Origin: Chryseobacterium daeguense DSM 19388
GTDB lineage: Bacteria > Bacteroidota > Bacteroidia > Flavobacteriales > Weeksellaceae
DNA length: 64,000 nt
Assembly: GCF_000430825.1 (NCBI RefSeq)
Contig: NZ_AUMT01000001.1
Location: 56,497 to 120,496 of the forward strand
Direction of reading: 5' to 3'
Shown: in pieces, positions 38,204-47,268 of the stretch
How positions within the stretch are numbered: the first letter of the stretch is position 1
Layout of the letters: every line of letters starts with the position of its first letter
Notes under the pieces: generated by a model
The model's input: only the letters and a program-made list of their open reading frames with translations
Database searches by the model: none
What the model was told of the DNA's origin: nothing
Program-made: the position numbers and the translations under genes

Positions 38204-38951
38204 AAAATTCCCTGAAATTAATTGTTAATTCTGCGGTGAAAATGCCGTTTTTCGAGCTTTTTTGAAGTGAATAATAGGTATTGTAGATCATTTTCAATCT
38301 TTGATCCAAAGACTGGCTTCCAAAACCGCTTTTCTCTTTTTCCAGCGTATTTTTTAAGGATGCTTTGTTGCTCACTTTTATGGTAAAAATGCCATCTTCA
38401 AGCTCCATCTGAATAGCGATAAATGAATCCTGTGCCAGAAAATCAGTATGTTTGAAAGCGTTTTCAATAAGATCCACAGAAATCAGAGGAGCAAATACCT
38501 TTTCTTCGTAAATTTCATCTGATTTATCAATTTTAGATTTAATTCTGAAATCAAAAAGCGGATTTACCTTTATTTTATTAATTTCAATTAAACTTAAAGC
38601 GAAATTAATTTCTTCTTTCGGACTTACAAATTTATTATTGCTTTCATATAAAATATAATCCAGAACATTCGCCAGCTTGTCCAGCGACATATAGGTCTGG
38701 TAAGCGTGTGACTGAACAGAATTTAAAATATTTTTAAATAAATGCGGGTTCAGCTTTGTGCCGATGTGCTCCAGCTGAACTTCATTTAATTTTTGTTCGA
38801 TAATTTTATTGGTTTCAGAAAGCTTGGTATTTCTTTTCTTTATTTTTTGATTTTGGGTAAACAGATAAATACTTAACGTTAAAAAAAAGAAAATAGCAAA
38901 TACTCCAATGAATATCAGATAATCATGAATCATGTAGTAATTGCCTTGCAT
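38181..38951 (-). CDS. LytS-like sensor histidine kinase
   Basis: A 256-residue kinase with a single N-terminal membrane helix (LIFIGVFAIFFFLTLSIYLF), a short coiled coil, and the His_kinase domain: phospho-acceptor His in TKLNPHLFKNILNSVQ, then an HATPase region with LIENAFKHTD (N box) and SGFGSQSLDQRLKMIY (G box). It has no periplasmic sensor domain, so it senses either the membrane or a partner. It pairs with the overlapping LytTR regulator. Confidence 0.9.
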   Translation of the reverse strand: MQGNYYMIHDYLIFIGVFAIFFFLTLSIYLFTQNQKIKKRNTKLSETNKIIEQKLNEVQLEHIGTKLNPHLFKNILNSVQSHAYQTYMSLDKLANVLDYILYESNNKFVSPKEEINFALSLIEINKIKVNPLFDFRIKSKIDKSDEIYEEKVFAPLISVDLIENAFKHTDFLAQDSFIAIQMELEDGIFTIKVSNKASLKNTLEKEKSGFGSQSLDQRLKMIYNTYYSLQKSSKNGIFTAELTINFREFYDKMRYS

Positions 38952-38992
38952 CGTTTTATGAATTTTTGCTTTAAATGCTTAGTATTAGCAGA

Positions 38993-39020
38993 ATGTCATG
39001 CTGAGCCTGCCGAAGCATCT
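38993..39020. repeat. GTCATGCTGAGC-type repeat
   Basis: GTCATGCTGAGCCTGCCGAA and GCATCTGTC belong to the same broad family as the copies at 6734 and 60198. It lies between the kinase gene and the 39041 gene. Confidence 0.55.
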
Positions 39021-39040
39021 GTCATTATCAAAAAATTAAG

Positions 39041-39412
39041 TTATTTCAATTTTTTTAAAGAATTTAAAGTCGTGGTTTCCTCACATTTTTCAAATGTGAT
39101 CTCATAGGAAGGATTTTTTTCCGGATAGGTCAGTACATAATCCGGGCACGGTTTTTTCTGAGCGTGACTCCTGTCGAAATCAATCTTTCCGTGAGTAATA
39201 ATGCTGTCTTTTAAGAATTTTTCATTAATCTTCAAAGCATTCATTTCCGTTGTGGCAGCTTCCGAATATTTGAACTCTTTAGACAAAGTTTCCGCTATTA
39301 CACGGCTGTTAGGAAGGTAACCGCTGCAGCTTGCTCCTTTTTTGTTTAATATAAAAAATACAATAATACATCCGGGAATAAGACCGATTGCATAGAATTT
39401 CAGTTTTTTCAT
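39041..39412 (-). CDS. Membrane-anchored protein of unknown function
   Basis: A 123-residue protein with one N-terminal membrane helix (KFYAIGLIPGCIIVFFILN) and a periplasmic part with four Cys, possibly disulfide-bonded. No family is recognised. Its ATG overlaps the ald stop codon (TAATG), so it is cotranscribed and translationally coupled with alanine dehydrogenase. The connection in function is not clear. Confidence 0.65.
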   Translation of the reverse strand: MKKLKFYAIGLIPGCIIVFFILNKKGASCSGYLPNSRVIAETLSKEFKYSEAATTEMNALKINEKFLKDSIITHGKIDFDRSHAQKKPCPDYVLTYPEKNPSYEITFEKCEETTTLNSLKKLK

Positions 39413-40605
39413 TAGAAAATTAAAAGATTGATATCATGATAGGTAAGCCCGAAACGGTCGCAGATGATTTTCTTTGTGTGCCTGCCTTTGTACATGTAAA
39501 GGCTCTGTTTCATTTCATTTTTGCGAACCAGCATGTTTTCGAAGCCGCCTTCTTCGTCGTAATTTAAAATATAGGATAAAAAGAAATTAGAAATTGCTTT
39601 TGTGGTTGTTCTCGGCATTCTTGAGGTAAGATTCGGGAGCCCGCAATGGATTACACCGTGCTTGATGACATAAGGATCTTCCATGGTGGTAAGCTCGGAA
39701 GTTTCGATTACTTTCCCATTATCGATGGTAATATCAATGATTACGCTGCCTTTTTTCATTTTCATGACCATATCTTCGGTCACTATCGGTGTCATATTCA
39801 GCCTTGGAAGCGCTCCTATTACTACATCGGCTCTTCTTAAGGCTTTTCCCAGTTCCTTCGGATCAATGATGGATGTAGGAACCCTGCTGTCTACCAATGT
39901 ATGGAGTCTTCTTAATTTTGAAAGAGAATTATCAAAAACCCTTACACTTGCCCCTAAGCCTATAGCTGCTTTTGTTGCGAATTCACCTACGATTCCGGCT
40001 CCTAAAATGACAACTTCAGCAGGTCGTACTCCTGTAATTCCTCCTAGCATTAAGCCGTTTGATAAAGCCAATAGCTCCGAGGCGTACAGTATGGAAACAG
40101 TTCCTGCAATTTCTCCGATGAGTCTTACTAAGGCCAGCTGCTTATATTCATCAACGATAAATTCAAAAGCGATGGCATTTACTTTTTTCTCAGCCAGTTT
40201 CAGGAAGTAATCTTTATCCCGTAAATTGATCTGAAGTGCCGAAACCAGATAGGTATTTGGTCTCATATAGTCAATTTCCTCATCAGTAGGAGGGTTTACT
40301 TTCAGGATCAGATCCTGTGAGAAAGCTTCTTTAGGATCCTGGGTGATTCTTGCTCCGGATTCGGAGTATTGTAAATCTGTAAAAAACGAACCTTCACCGG
40401 CTCCTGCTTCTATAATGATCTCATGGCCGTGCTCTACCAAAACCTGTACAGCGTCCGGCGTGATGCAGGCTCTTCTTTCATTCAGGGAGGTTTCTTTTGG
40501 GATTCCTATGCTGAATTGTTTTCCTTTTTTGATGACTTCCAGCTTTTCTTCTTTCGGGATCAGCTCTTCTTCAGTAAAAGGAGTAAAAATATTTGTAGTA
40601 CTCAT
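39412..40605 (-). CDS. ald: Alanine dehydrogenase
   Basis: A 397-residue NAD-dependent alanine dehydrogenase, interconverting alanine and pyruvate plus ammonia. It shows IGIPKETSLNERRACITPDAV with the substrate-binding Arg and the Rossmann loop VVILGAGIVGEFATKAAIGLGA. The N-terminus is about 25 residues longer than the compact bacterial enzyme and the C-terminus also extends, as in the AlaDH/PNT-type proteins of Bacteroidota. It has its own promoter downstream of tsaE, and the small membrane protein gene overlaps its end. Confidence 0.9.
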   Translation of the reverse strand: MSTTNIFTPFTEEELIPKEEKLEVIKKGKQFSIGIPKETSLNERRACITPDAVQVLVEHGHEIIIEAGAGEGSFFTDLQYSESGARITQDPKEAFSQDLILKVNPPTDEEIDYMRPNTYLVSALQINLRDKDYFLKLAEKKVNAIAFEFIVDEYKQLALVRLIGEIAGTVSILYASELLALSNGLMLGGITGVRPAEVVILGAGIVGEFATKAAIGLGASVRVFDNSLSKLRRLHTLVDSRVPTSIIDPKELGKALRRADVVIGALPRLNMTPIVTEDMVMKMKKGSVIIDITIDNGKVIETSELTTMEDPYVIKHGVIHCGLPNLTSRMPRTTTKAISNFFLSYILNYDEEGGFENMLVRKNEMKQSLYMYKGRHTKKIICDRFGLTYHDINLLIF

Positions 40606-40661
40606 TCTTTAAAAAATGTTAGGTTCTTACAGATAATTTATTTTACAATCAATTTCAACAG

Positions 40662-40669
40662 CAAAGATA
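40662..40669 (-). promoter_or_regulatory. -7 promoter element of ald
   Basis: Minus-strand TATCTTTG between tsaE and ald, giving a leader of about 50 bases and independent expression of ald. Confidence 0.55.
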
Positions 40670-40677
40670 CATAATAT

Positions 40678-41085
40678 TTAATCGAAACTGATTTCCCGGC
40701 GGTCTCCGGTATTTATGATGCTCATTTCGTGGTAATTAAGTCCGTACAGCTCATCTTCATAGACTTCCGGCCACTCAATAATGCAGAGAAATGAGTTATC
40801 CAGATACTCTTCAATGCCTATATCATAAACTTCTTCGATATTTTTTAAACGATACAAATCAAAATGAAATACTTTTCCTTTTGGGGTATTGTATTCATTA
40901 ACAATAGAGTAGGTAGGGGAATTTACTTCGTCTTCACTGCCTAGTTTTTTAAGCAAAAATTGTGTAAAAGTGGTTTTCCCTGCACCCAGATTTCCTTTTA
41001 GCAGCAAAATATTGTGCTTAAGCTCAGGAATGATATTGTCAACTATTTTCTGCCAGTCTTCAATTGTTTGTATTGTGTAATGCAT
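40678..41085 (-). CDS. tsaE: tRNA N6-threonylcarbamoyladenosine synthesis ATPase
   Basis: A 135-residue TsaE, the P-loop ATPase that cycles the TsaBD complex during t6A37 modification of tRNA. It has Walker A GNLGAGKTTFTQFLL, the switch motif SPTYSIVNEY, HFDLYRLKN and the Walker B-like region ending IIEWPE. Full length and apparently intact. Confidence 0.95.
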   Translation of the reverse strand: MHYTIQTIEDWQKIVDNIIPELKHNILLLKGNLGAGKTTFTQFLLKKLGSEDEVNSPTYSIVNEYNTPKGKVFHFDLYRLKNIEEVYDIGIEEYLDNSFLCIIEWPEVYEDELYGLNYHEMSIINTGDRREISFD

Positions 41086-41187
41086 TATTTTATTTCAATT
41101 TGAATATCCTTTAGTTTAAAAGGAAGTTTTACTATTCAAAAATAATCAATGACTATAAAATATTCACTACAATTTACGATTAATTAT

Positions 41188-41227
41188 AAACAAAACTGCC
41201 CTGCAGATTATAAAATGCAGGGCAGTT
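41188..41227 (-). terminator. Terminator after the metalloprotease gene
   Basis: Perfect 12-bp stem AACTGCCCTGCA/TGCAGGGCAGTT, followed on the minus strand by TTGTTTAT, 12 bases past the stop. Confidence 0.8.
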
Positions 41228-41238
41228 ATTCATGGAAG

Positions 41239-43018
41239 TTATTGTTTGAGGATGCTGTATGATTTTTGGGAACCTGTTTTCATATTTTTGAGAACTACAA
41301 AGTACATTCCTGTCGGTTTATCTTCGAACGGAACCTGATGAAGCTGCTCTGAAATCGTTTTTTTATATAAAAGCTGCCCGAGGCTGTTGACAATCTGCAC
41401 CTCGTACTTACCGAGGTTTTTGGTATCAATGGTAAATCCGCTTTTAACAACATTAGGGTAAACGGCAATATTATCAATATCATTCACACTCAGGGTTCCT
41501 ATTTTCGGAAGCGTTCCGGAAATGCTGTAGAGTCCTAAAGATGCATAATTGGAATATCCAGTATCCGGAGTTCCTTCTCCTGTTCCGCTTATGGCAAGAT
41601 AATAATCTCCGGCTGCAAGGTTGGTATTAATAACTACAGGATCACCCAGATTAGAAGTGTTTCCGGTGAAAGTGGCGATAAGATTATTTTGACTGTTGTA
41701 CAGAATGACTTTTAATAACAGATCACTGTGTCTTTCTGCTGCCTGTACTTTGAGGGATATATTTCCTCCGTTTGCATGGAATTTAAAAATATCCACATCA
41801 TTGGAACGGTCTATAACTCCTTGGTTTTGTGAAGCATTTACAAGCTCTCCCGAAGTGATAAGATATGAGGCAGTGGCAAATGTATCACCGTGGACATCCT
41901 GTCTGTATCCCACTCCGTTGGTATTGGTATTGGATATAATGGAAAGGTCATCTTCATGGTTGGTACCGTTGGAATACTCTGCTTTGCTCCATTGTGTCAC
42001 GTTTTTGTAGTAGCTTACACCCATAATAGGCGCCCAGTTTCCGTTGCCTCCATAATAGCCATACTGACCCTGGCCATCGTGATGGAGGCCTAAAGTATGA
42101 CCCAGCTCGTGGGAAGCTACTTCACCGACGATTTTTCCATAAATTCCTGCTGAAAGTGTAAATACCCAGCAAAGGAGCGTCACTCACGGAAGAAAAACTA
42201 TTGATAAGAGCTATGCCCGTTCCGTTAGGCGATGCAACATCTGTAGGAGTAATAATGCATCTTCTTCTTTTATTCAGCGGATAGCTGTTAAATACATTTT
42301 CATCGGTAGTTATATTCAGGTTAAAAGGTCTGAAATCTTCAGAAACAATTTCCCAGGCTTCCAGAATATTGGCATCAGTCATTCCTGAAGGTAAGGCTAC
42401 AATAGGATTTCCTGCATTCCATCCACTGCCTGCAGGAAGGGTATGGCCGTTAAAATCCAGCAATAAACAACCGGCAGCACCCGGAAAGCTTTCAAGGCTA
42501 AAAACATTTACCGGGCCTGTACTTTTTTGTGAATCTGCATTTTTTGCAGCTGCAGAAATAGTAGACGAATTGGTAGATGCATGAAAATCAACACAAACTA
42601 TTTTATTAATGTCTATTTCTTTTATAAAAGCAGTTCCGTTATGGTCAGAATAGTAGATATATGCTTTTTTGCTTTGAGGGAAAAGTATATTTCCATCCAG
42701 CTTGTTTTCACTTACTTTAATGCTGAAAGTTCCGGCCGGAGCTCCTTCTACTTCACCTTCCAAATGTAAAATTCCGTTTGCTTTTTTTTGAAAATTCACA
42801 TAAGAAGTAAATGCTTTCTGATCAGGTGCATACAGCAATAATGATGCTTTTTTGCTATCATCAGCTGTAGCTTTCAATTGGGTCTGTAACTGGTTTAAAA
42901 ACTCTGCGTTTGATCCTAATCTGTAGTTTTGCGTACTCTTTTGGGCATTGATGCTGACTGCAGCAAAAAATAAAATTAATAATGCCCATTTCCTGAATTG
43001 AAATGTAAATTTTTTCAT
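41239..43018 (-). pseudogene. Secreted zinc metalloprotease with T9SS sorting domain, frameshifted
   Basis: The N-terminal frame (42122-43018) has signal peptide ending SINAQ, a propeptide-like region and LLLDFNGHTLP. The second frame (41239-42183) continues with the zinc site HELGHTLGLHHD, APIMGVSYYKNVTQWSKAEY (Met-turn), a beta-sandwich pre-peptidase C-terminal domain (about GDTFATASYLITSGEL), and a type IX secretion C-terminal domain (VNDIDNIAVYPNVV ... TGMYFVVLKN). Removing one T in the run near 42170 (GCT CCT TGC TGG) yields one frame of about 590 residues. It is probably exported by the gliding/type IX machinery. A terminator follows. Confidence 0.85.
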
Positions 43019-43373
43019 CTTATTATTTTTAATGATTTGGTTTAATCTTTAGAATTTTTAAATAATAATTTGTGTTTTCAACTAAAAATCACAGTCCGGA
43101 TTTACGGTTTTGTAATTTATTTAGGTGAAGTTAAAATAAATTTAACTATCTGAAAATCAGCGCAATTTGGGATTCGAGCTGTTTTTTTTTATAAAAAATT
43201 GTGAATGAGTATCTTATGATTTATATTGATTCCATAAGATAGTCGGATAGACATTCTAAATGGTTTACAATTAATTCGTTACATTTTATATCACTAATTT
43301 TTGAGATTGGTTGCTTATTTTTTATGGCAATTAATTGTATAGAAATCAAAAAACATATTCTTATTTTTACATC
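43019..43373. other. AT-rich intergenic region before dnaG
   Basis: About 350 bases between the divergent protease gene and dnaG. A TATTTTTAC-like element (43360-43369) directly before the dnaG ATG may be its -7 box. I see no repeat family or ORF here. Confidence 0.5.
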
Positions 43374-45353
43374 ATGATTTCCAAACAGACCATAGATAAA
43401 ATATTTTCAACGATTCGCGTAGAAGAGATCGTGGGAGAATATGTGCAGTTGAAAAGGGCAGGGTCTAATTATAAGGGACTCAGTCCGTTTCATGACGAAA
43501 AAACCCCGAGCTTCGTAGTTTCGGCAGCAAAACAGATATGGAAAGACTTCTCTACAGGTAAAGGAGGCACTGCCATTTCTTTCCTGATGGAAATTGAAAA
43601 CTTCACCTATCCTGAGGCACTCCGCCACGCCGCAAAAAAATACGGAATAGAAATCGAAGAAGACCAGAAAGACTTTTCCGAGGAAGCAAAACAGGCGCAT
43701 ACTGAAAGAGATTTGCTGTACAAAATCCATGAGGTGGCGAACAATTATTTCCAGGAAATACTTTGGGATTCTGATGAAGGAAAATCTATTGGATTAGCTT
43801 ATTTTAAAGAAAGAGAACTAAAGGATGATATCATCAAAAAGTTTCAGCTTGGATATTCTCCTGAACAAAAAAATGCATTTACGGCTTATGCTCTGGAGAA
43901 AGGATATTCAAAAGAAATTCTTGAAAAATCCGGGCTTTCCATTTTCCCGGAGAATACACCTTCAGGAGTCGACCGTTTCCGGGAAAGGGTAATTTTCCCG
44001 ATTCACAGTTTTTCAGGCCGTGTTTTGGGTTTCGGAGCGAGAATCCTTAAAAACAATGTTAAAACAGCAAAATATCTCAACTCTCCCGAAACGGAAATTT
44101 ATCATAAATCCAATGTTCTTTATGGTTTAAATCAAAGCAAGCAGGCAATTTCCCGGAAAAATGTCTGTCTTTTGGTGGAAGGGTATATGGATGTCATCTC
44201 GCTTCATATGTCGGGTATTGAAAATGTGGTAGCGAGTTCAGGAACTTCACTGACGACGGAGCAGATTAAATTAATAAAAAGATTAACGGAAAATGTAACC
44301 ATCCTGTTTGACGGCGACAATGCCGGAATTAAAGCAAGTTTCAGAAGTATAGACATGCTTCTTACGGAAGGGATGAACATTAGGGTTCTTCTGTTTCCGG
44401 ATGGAGATGATCCGGATTCCTTTGCCAGAAAGCATCCACAGGAATATGTGGAAAAATTCATCGAAAATGAAGCGCTGGATTTTATTGATTTTAAAGCAGA
44501 AATTCTTTTAAAGGAAGTAGGAAATGATCCTATAAAAAAAGCAGAGGCGATCCGTGACATCGTAAAATCGGTTTCATTTGTTCAGAATGTTTTAAAAAGG
44601 GAGGTTTATCTTAAAGAAGTTTCCAATAAATTCGGGTTATCGGAGCAAAGTTTGTTTAACGAGCTTGATGTTCAGAAGCAGATTACACAAAATCAGACTC
44701 AAAAAGTCCAGGTAAGAGCCGATACTCAGCAGCCTGCGAAGCTTGAAATTGTAAATGAGCCTCGTGAAGAAGTAGATCCTATTGTCTTCAATGTCACAAA
44801 GCTTGAAAATGATCTTATCAATCACATGCTGAACTATGGAGATGTTGTTCTTCAAAGAACCACCCCGGATCAGCAGAAATATGATATCACAGTTATCGAG
44901 GAGATTTTGCATCATTTTGAAGAAGACGGCTACGAATTTCAGGTGGAATTAAACAAAAAAATTGTTGATTACATCAAAGAAGGTATAGAAAAGGAAGAAC
45001 TGAGAAAAGGAAATTTTTTTTTCGGCTTAATGGATGAAGAGCTGAGTAAAGCCGCCGTAAATTCCATGAATATTTACAGCGAGTTGAACGACTGGTCTAC
45101 CCGGAATATTATTTCTCCCAACTATGGCGACAAAATCCCGGAGCAGGTAGCTGGGGATATTCTCATTCATAAATTCAGATATGTAAATTATCTGATTTTG
45201 AAAACTAAAAAAGAGCTTTCTGAATACGCTGATTCAGATGAAGAAAAATATTTCGAACAGCTGAAGAAAATCCAGATGCTCACGCTGGTTTCCGTAGAAT
45301 TGGCCAAAATTTTAAATTACACGGCAATTACCGGAATTTATACTGACAGATAA
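43374..45353 (+). CDS. dnaG: DNA primase
   Basis: DnaG, 659 residues, making RNA primers for replication. After the start MISKQTIDKIFSTIRVEEIV comes the zinc-ribbon domain, then the TOPRIM core (LLVEGYMDVISLHMSGIENVVASSGTSLT; acidic FDGDNAG and GDDPDS) and a C-terminal helicase-binding domain. In the zinc domain the usual CPFH...KCFGCG reads SPFH (37-40) and KDFSTG (57-62): all three cysteines are replaced and only His40 remains, so it cannot hold zinc in the normal way. The ATG at 43374 is preferred to a TTG 39 bases upstream. Confidence 0.93.
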   Translation: MISKQTIDKIFSTIRVEEIVGEYVQLKRAGSNYKGLSPFHDEKTPSFVVSAAKQIWKDFSTGKGGTAISFLMEIENFTYPEALRHAAKKYGIEIEEDQKDFSEEAKQAHTERDLLYKIHEVANNYFQEILWDSDEGKSIGLAYFKERELKDDIIKKFQLGYSPEQKNAFTAYALEKGYSKEILEKSGLSIFPENTPSGVDRFRERVIFPIHSFSGRVLGFGARILKNNVKTAKYLNSPETEIYHKSNVLYGLNQSKQAISRKNVCLLVEGYMDVISLHMSGIENVVASSGTSLTTEQIKLIKRLTENVTILFDGDNAGIKASFRSIDMLLTEGMNIRVLLFPDGDDPDSFARKHPQEYVEKFIENEALDFIDFKAEILLKEVGNDPIKKAEAIRDIVKSVSFVQNVLKREVYLKEVSNKFGLSEQSLFNELDVQKQITQNQTQKVQVRADTQQPAKLEIVNEPREEVDPIVFNVTKLENDLINHMLNYGDVVLQRTTPDQQKYDITVIEEILHHFEEDGYEFQVELNKKIVDYIKEGIEKEELRKGNFFFGLMDEELSKAAVNSMNIYSELNDWSTRNIISPNYGDKIPEQVAGDILIHKFRYVNYLILKTKKELSEYADSDEEKYFEQLKKIQMLTLVSVELAKILNYTAITGIYTDR

Positions 45354-45464
45354 GTCGGCGATAACTGCATTTAACCAAAAGTCTATGACAAAAAGTCCTA
45401 TAAATTTTTAGGAATAAAAGTTGTAATTTAATTTTCGTAAAATGTAATAATACACAATAGAAAT

Positions 45465-46151
45465 ATGGACATTAAAAAAGAATTCAGAGATTTCTCTACA
45501 AAACATTTAGGAAACAGCGGTCTGGCTACCGATCAGTATATGGGAATGTATGGTCCTACCAATCTTACACCGTACATTATGGAAGAAAGAAGATTAAACG
45601 TTGCTCAGATGGACGTTTTTTCCCGTCTTATGATGGACAGAATCATCTTCTTGGGAACTGGAATTGACGATCAGGTTGCTAATATCGTAACAGCACAGCT
45701 TCTTTTCTTAGAAAGTGCGGATCCTTCCAAAGACATTCAGATTTACATCAACTCACCTGGTGGAAGCGTTTATGCAGGATTGGGGATTTATGACACGATG
45801 CAGATCATCAAGCCGGACGTAGCTACCATCTGTACAGGTATGGCGGCTTCTATGGGAGCTGTATTGCTGGTTGCAGGTGAAAAAGGAAAGCGTTCTGCCC
45901 TGAAGCACTCAAGAGTGATGATTCACCAGCCATCAGGAGGTGCGCAAGGGGTGGCTTCCGATATGGAAATCAACCTCAGAGAGATGTTAAAGCTTAAAAA
46001 GGAGCTTTATGATATCATCGCACAACATTCCGGTCAGACTTACGACTGGGTGGAAAAAGCTTCAGACAGAGATTACTGGATGACTTCCGAAGAAGCAAAA
46101 GGCTTTGGAATGGTAGACGAAGTTTTACAGAGATCAACAGAGAAAAAGTAA
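45465..46151 (+). CDS. clpP: ATP-dependent Clp protease proteolytic subunit
   Basis: A 228-residue ClpP serine protease that degrades proteins fed by ClpX or ClpA/C. Catalytic Ser129 lies in GMAASMGA, His154 in MIHQPSGGAQG and probably Asp203 in SDRDYWM. The N-terminal extension of about 25 residues is longer than the processed E. coli form. clpX is not adjacent. Confidence 0.96.
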   Translation: MDIKKEFRDFSTKHLGNSGLATDQYMGMYGPTNLTPYIMEERRLNVAQMDVFSRLMMDRIIFLGTGIDDQVANIVTAQLLFLESADPSKDIQIYINSPGGSVYAGLGIYDTMQIIKPDVATICTGMAASMGAVLLVAGEKGKRSALKHSRVMIHQPSGGAQGVASDMEINLREMLKLKKELYDIIAQHSGQTYDWVEKASDRDYWMTSEEAKGFGMVDEVLQRSTEKK

Positions 46152-46172
46152 TTTCTTCACAGAAATAATCAA

Positions 46173-46202
46173 GCGCATCAAATTTATTTGGTGCGTTTTT
46201 TT
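46173..46202 (+). terminator. Terminator after clpP
   Basis: An 11-bp stem GCGCATCAAAT/ATTTGGTGCGT (two G-T pairs) followed by seven T, 22 bases past the stop. Confidence 0.85.
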
Positions 46203-46301
46203 ATATCCAAATTAAAAATTTCCACAATAGTAGAAAACTTCCATCACCTATCTTCCATCTTCCAGGCTTTTACAGGAGCTGTTTGATTTATTTTTATTTG
46301 A

Positions 46302-46412
46302 AGCTTTTTCCCGCTCTCCGCACTCGCTATTTTTTGGTTTCAGGGGCGGGGCGAAGCCCCGCCCCTGAAACCAAAAAATGAGCTCAGACAAATGCTGCGA
46401 TCGGGGCTAGGG
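46302..46412. repeat. Dispersed long-hairpin element, copy 1
   Basis: Conserved left flank AGCTTTTTCCCGCTCTCCGC..., then a perfect 23-bp hairpin (46330-46378; left GGTTTCAGGGGCGGGGC with flanking T-run, loop GAA), then the right flank ATGAGCTCAGACAAATGCTGC up to GGGGCTAGGG. The flanks recur at 60271-60387 with a different hairpin. It sits in a 430-base gap between clpP and the DJ-1-like gene. Confidence 0.85.
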
Positions 46413-46423
46413 TCTCAGGAACA

Positions 46424-46446
46424 GTGGCTTCGGGAGCCTCAGCCAC
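46424..46446. repeat. GTGGCT/AGCCAC palindromic repeat, copy 4
   Basis: The same 23-base palindrome as at 3015 and 22699, with one base changed (CGGGAG for CGAGAG), 11 bases beyond the long-hairpin element. Confidence 0.8.
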
Positions 46447-46585
46447 CGAAGAATGTCAGTCTTTTTCATTAATGACTTTTTTAATGTAAATACAATTGTC
46501 ATTTTTAACAATTTTTATAAACTCAAAAACTCAGAACGGCATTATTTTTCCACTAAAAATGTCACAACACTTAAATCATAAAATT

Positions 46586-47134
46586 ATGTCAAAGAAAATT
46601 GCAATTTTAGCAACCAACGGTTTTGAGGAAAGCGAACTGAAATCACCGAAAGAACATCTGGAGCAGCAGGGCTGGACCGCTCACATCATCAGCCCCGAAT
46701 CAGGAACTATCAAAGCCTGGGCAGAAAAAGACTGGGGCCAGGAATATAATGTTGATAAAACTTTGGATGAAGCTAATGCTTCGGATTATGATGCATTAGT
46801 TTTGCCGGGTGGAGTTATTAATCCGGATCAGTTGAGAACCAATGAAAGCGCTTTATCATTCGTAAAAGATTTTTTCCAGCAGCAAAAGCCTGTGGCAGCC
46901 ATCTGTCACGGCCCGCAGATTTTGATCAACGCCGAGGTAGTAAGCGGTAGAAATATGACTTCCGTAAACTCCATCAGCAAAGACCTCAAAAATGCCGGAG
47001 CCAATTGGGAAGACAGTGAAGTAGTGGTAGACAACGGCCTGGTGACGAGCCGAACACCGAAAGATCTTCCGGCTTTCAATGCAAAAATGGTGGAAGAGAT
47101 TATGGAAGGAAAGCACGAAGATCAGACTATATAG
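46586..47134 (+). CDS. DJ-1/PfpI family protein (type 1 glutamine amidotransferase-like)
   Basis: A 182-residue protein of the PfpI/YhbO branch. It has KIAILATNGFEESEL with the conserved Glu, and the nucleophile-elbow Cys in PVAAICHGPQIL. Relatives act as stress-induced hydrolases, chaperones or glyoxalase/deglycase-type enzymes; which applies here is open. The start at 46586 (MSKKIAIL) is chosen because the 30 residues upstream match no family member pattern. Confidence 0.9.
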   Translation: MSKKIAILATNGFEESELKSPKEHLEQQGWTAHIISPESGTIKAWAEKDWGQEYNVDKTLDEANASDYDALVLPGGVINPDQLRTNESALSFVKDFFQQQKPVAAICHGPQILINAEVVSGRNMTSVNSISKDLKNAGANWEDSEVVVDNGLVTSRTPKDLPAFNAKMVEEIMEGKHEDQTI

Positions 47135-47156
47135 TTTCAAAAGTAAAATAAAATAC

Positions 47157-47185
47157 AAAGCTTAGATTTTATCTGAGCTTTTTTT
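47157..47185 (+). terminator. Terminator after the DJ-1-like gene
   Basis: Stem AAAGCTTAGAT/ATCTGAGCTTT (one G-T pair), TTT loop, then T-run. Confidence 0.85.
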
Positions 47186-47268
47186 GTGAGCGAATTAAAA
47201 TACAATTATCATTAATTTCATATCCAATTTATATTCAATATCTACATTCGCTCCCAATAAAAAGGAGT

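Noticed and set aside
39683..40210. Plus-strand open frame of 175 codons inside ald
   Set aside because: It is the antisense shadow of a well-supported alanine dehydrogenase gene.
46330..46378. Ordinary transcription terminator
   Set aside because: clpP already has a terminator at 46173. The hairpin is far longer than needed and its flanks recur at 60271, so it is better seen as a repeat element.
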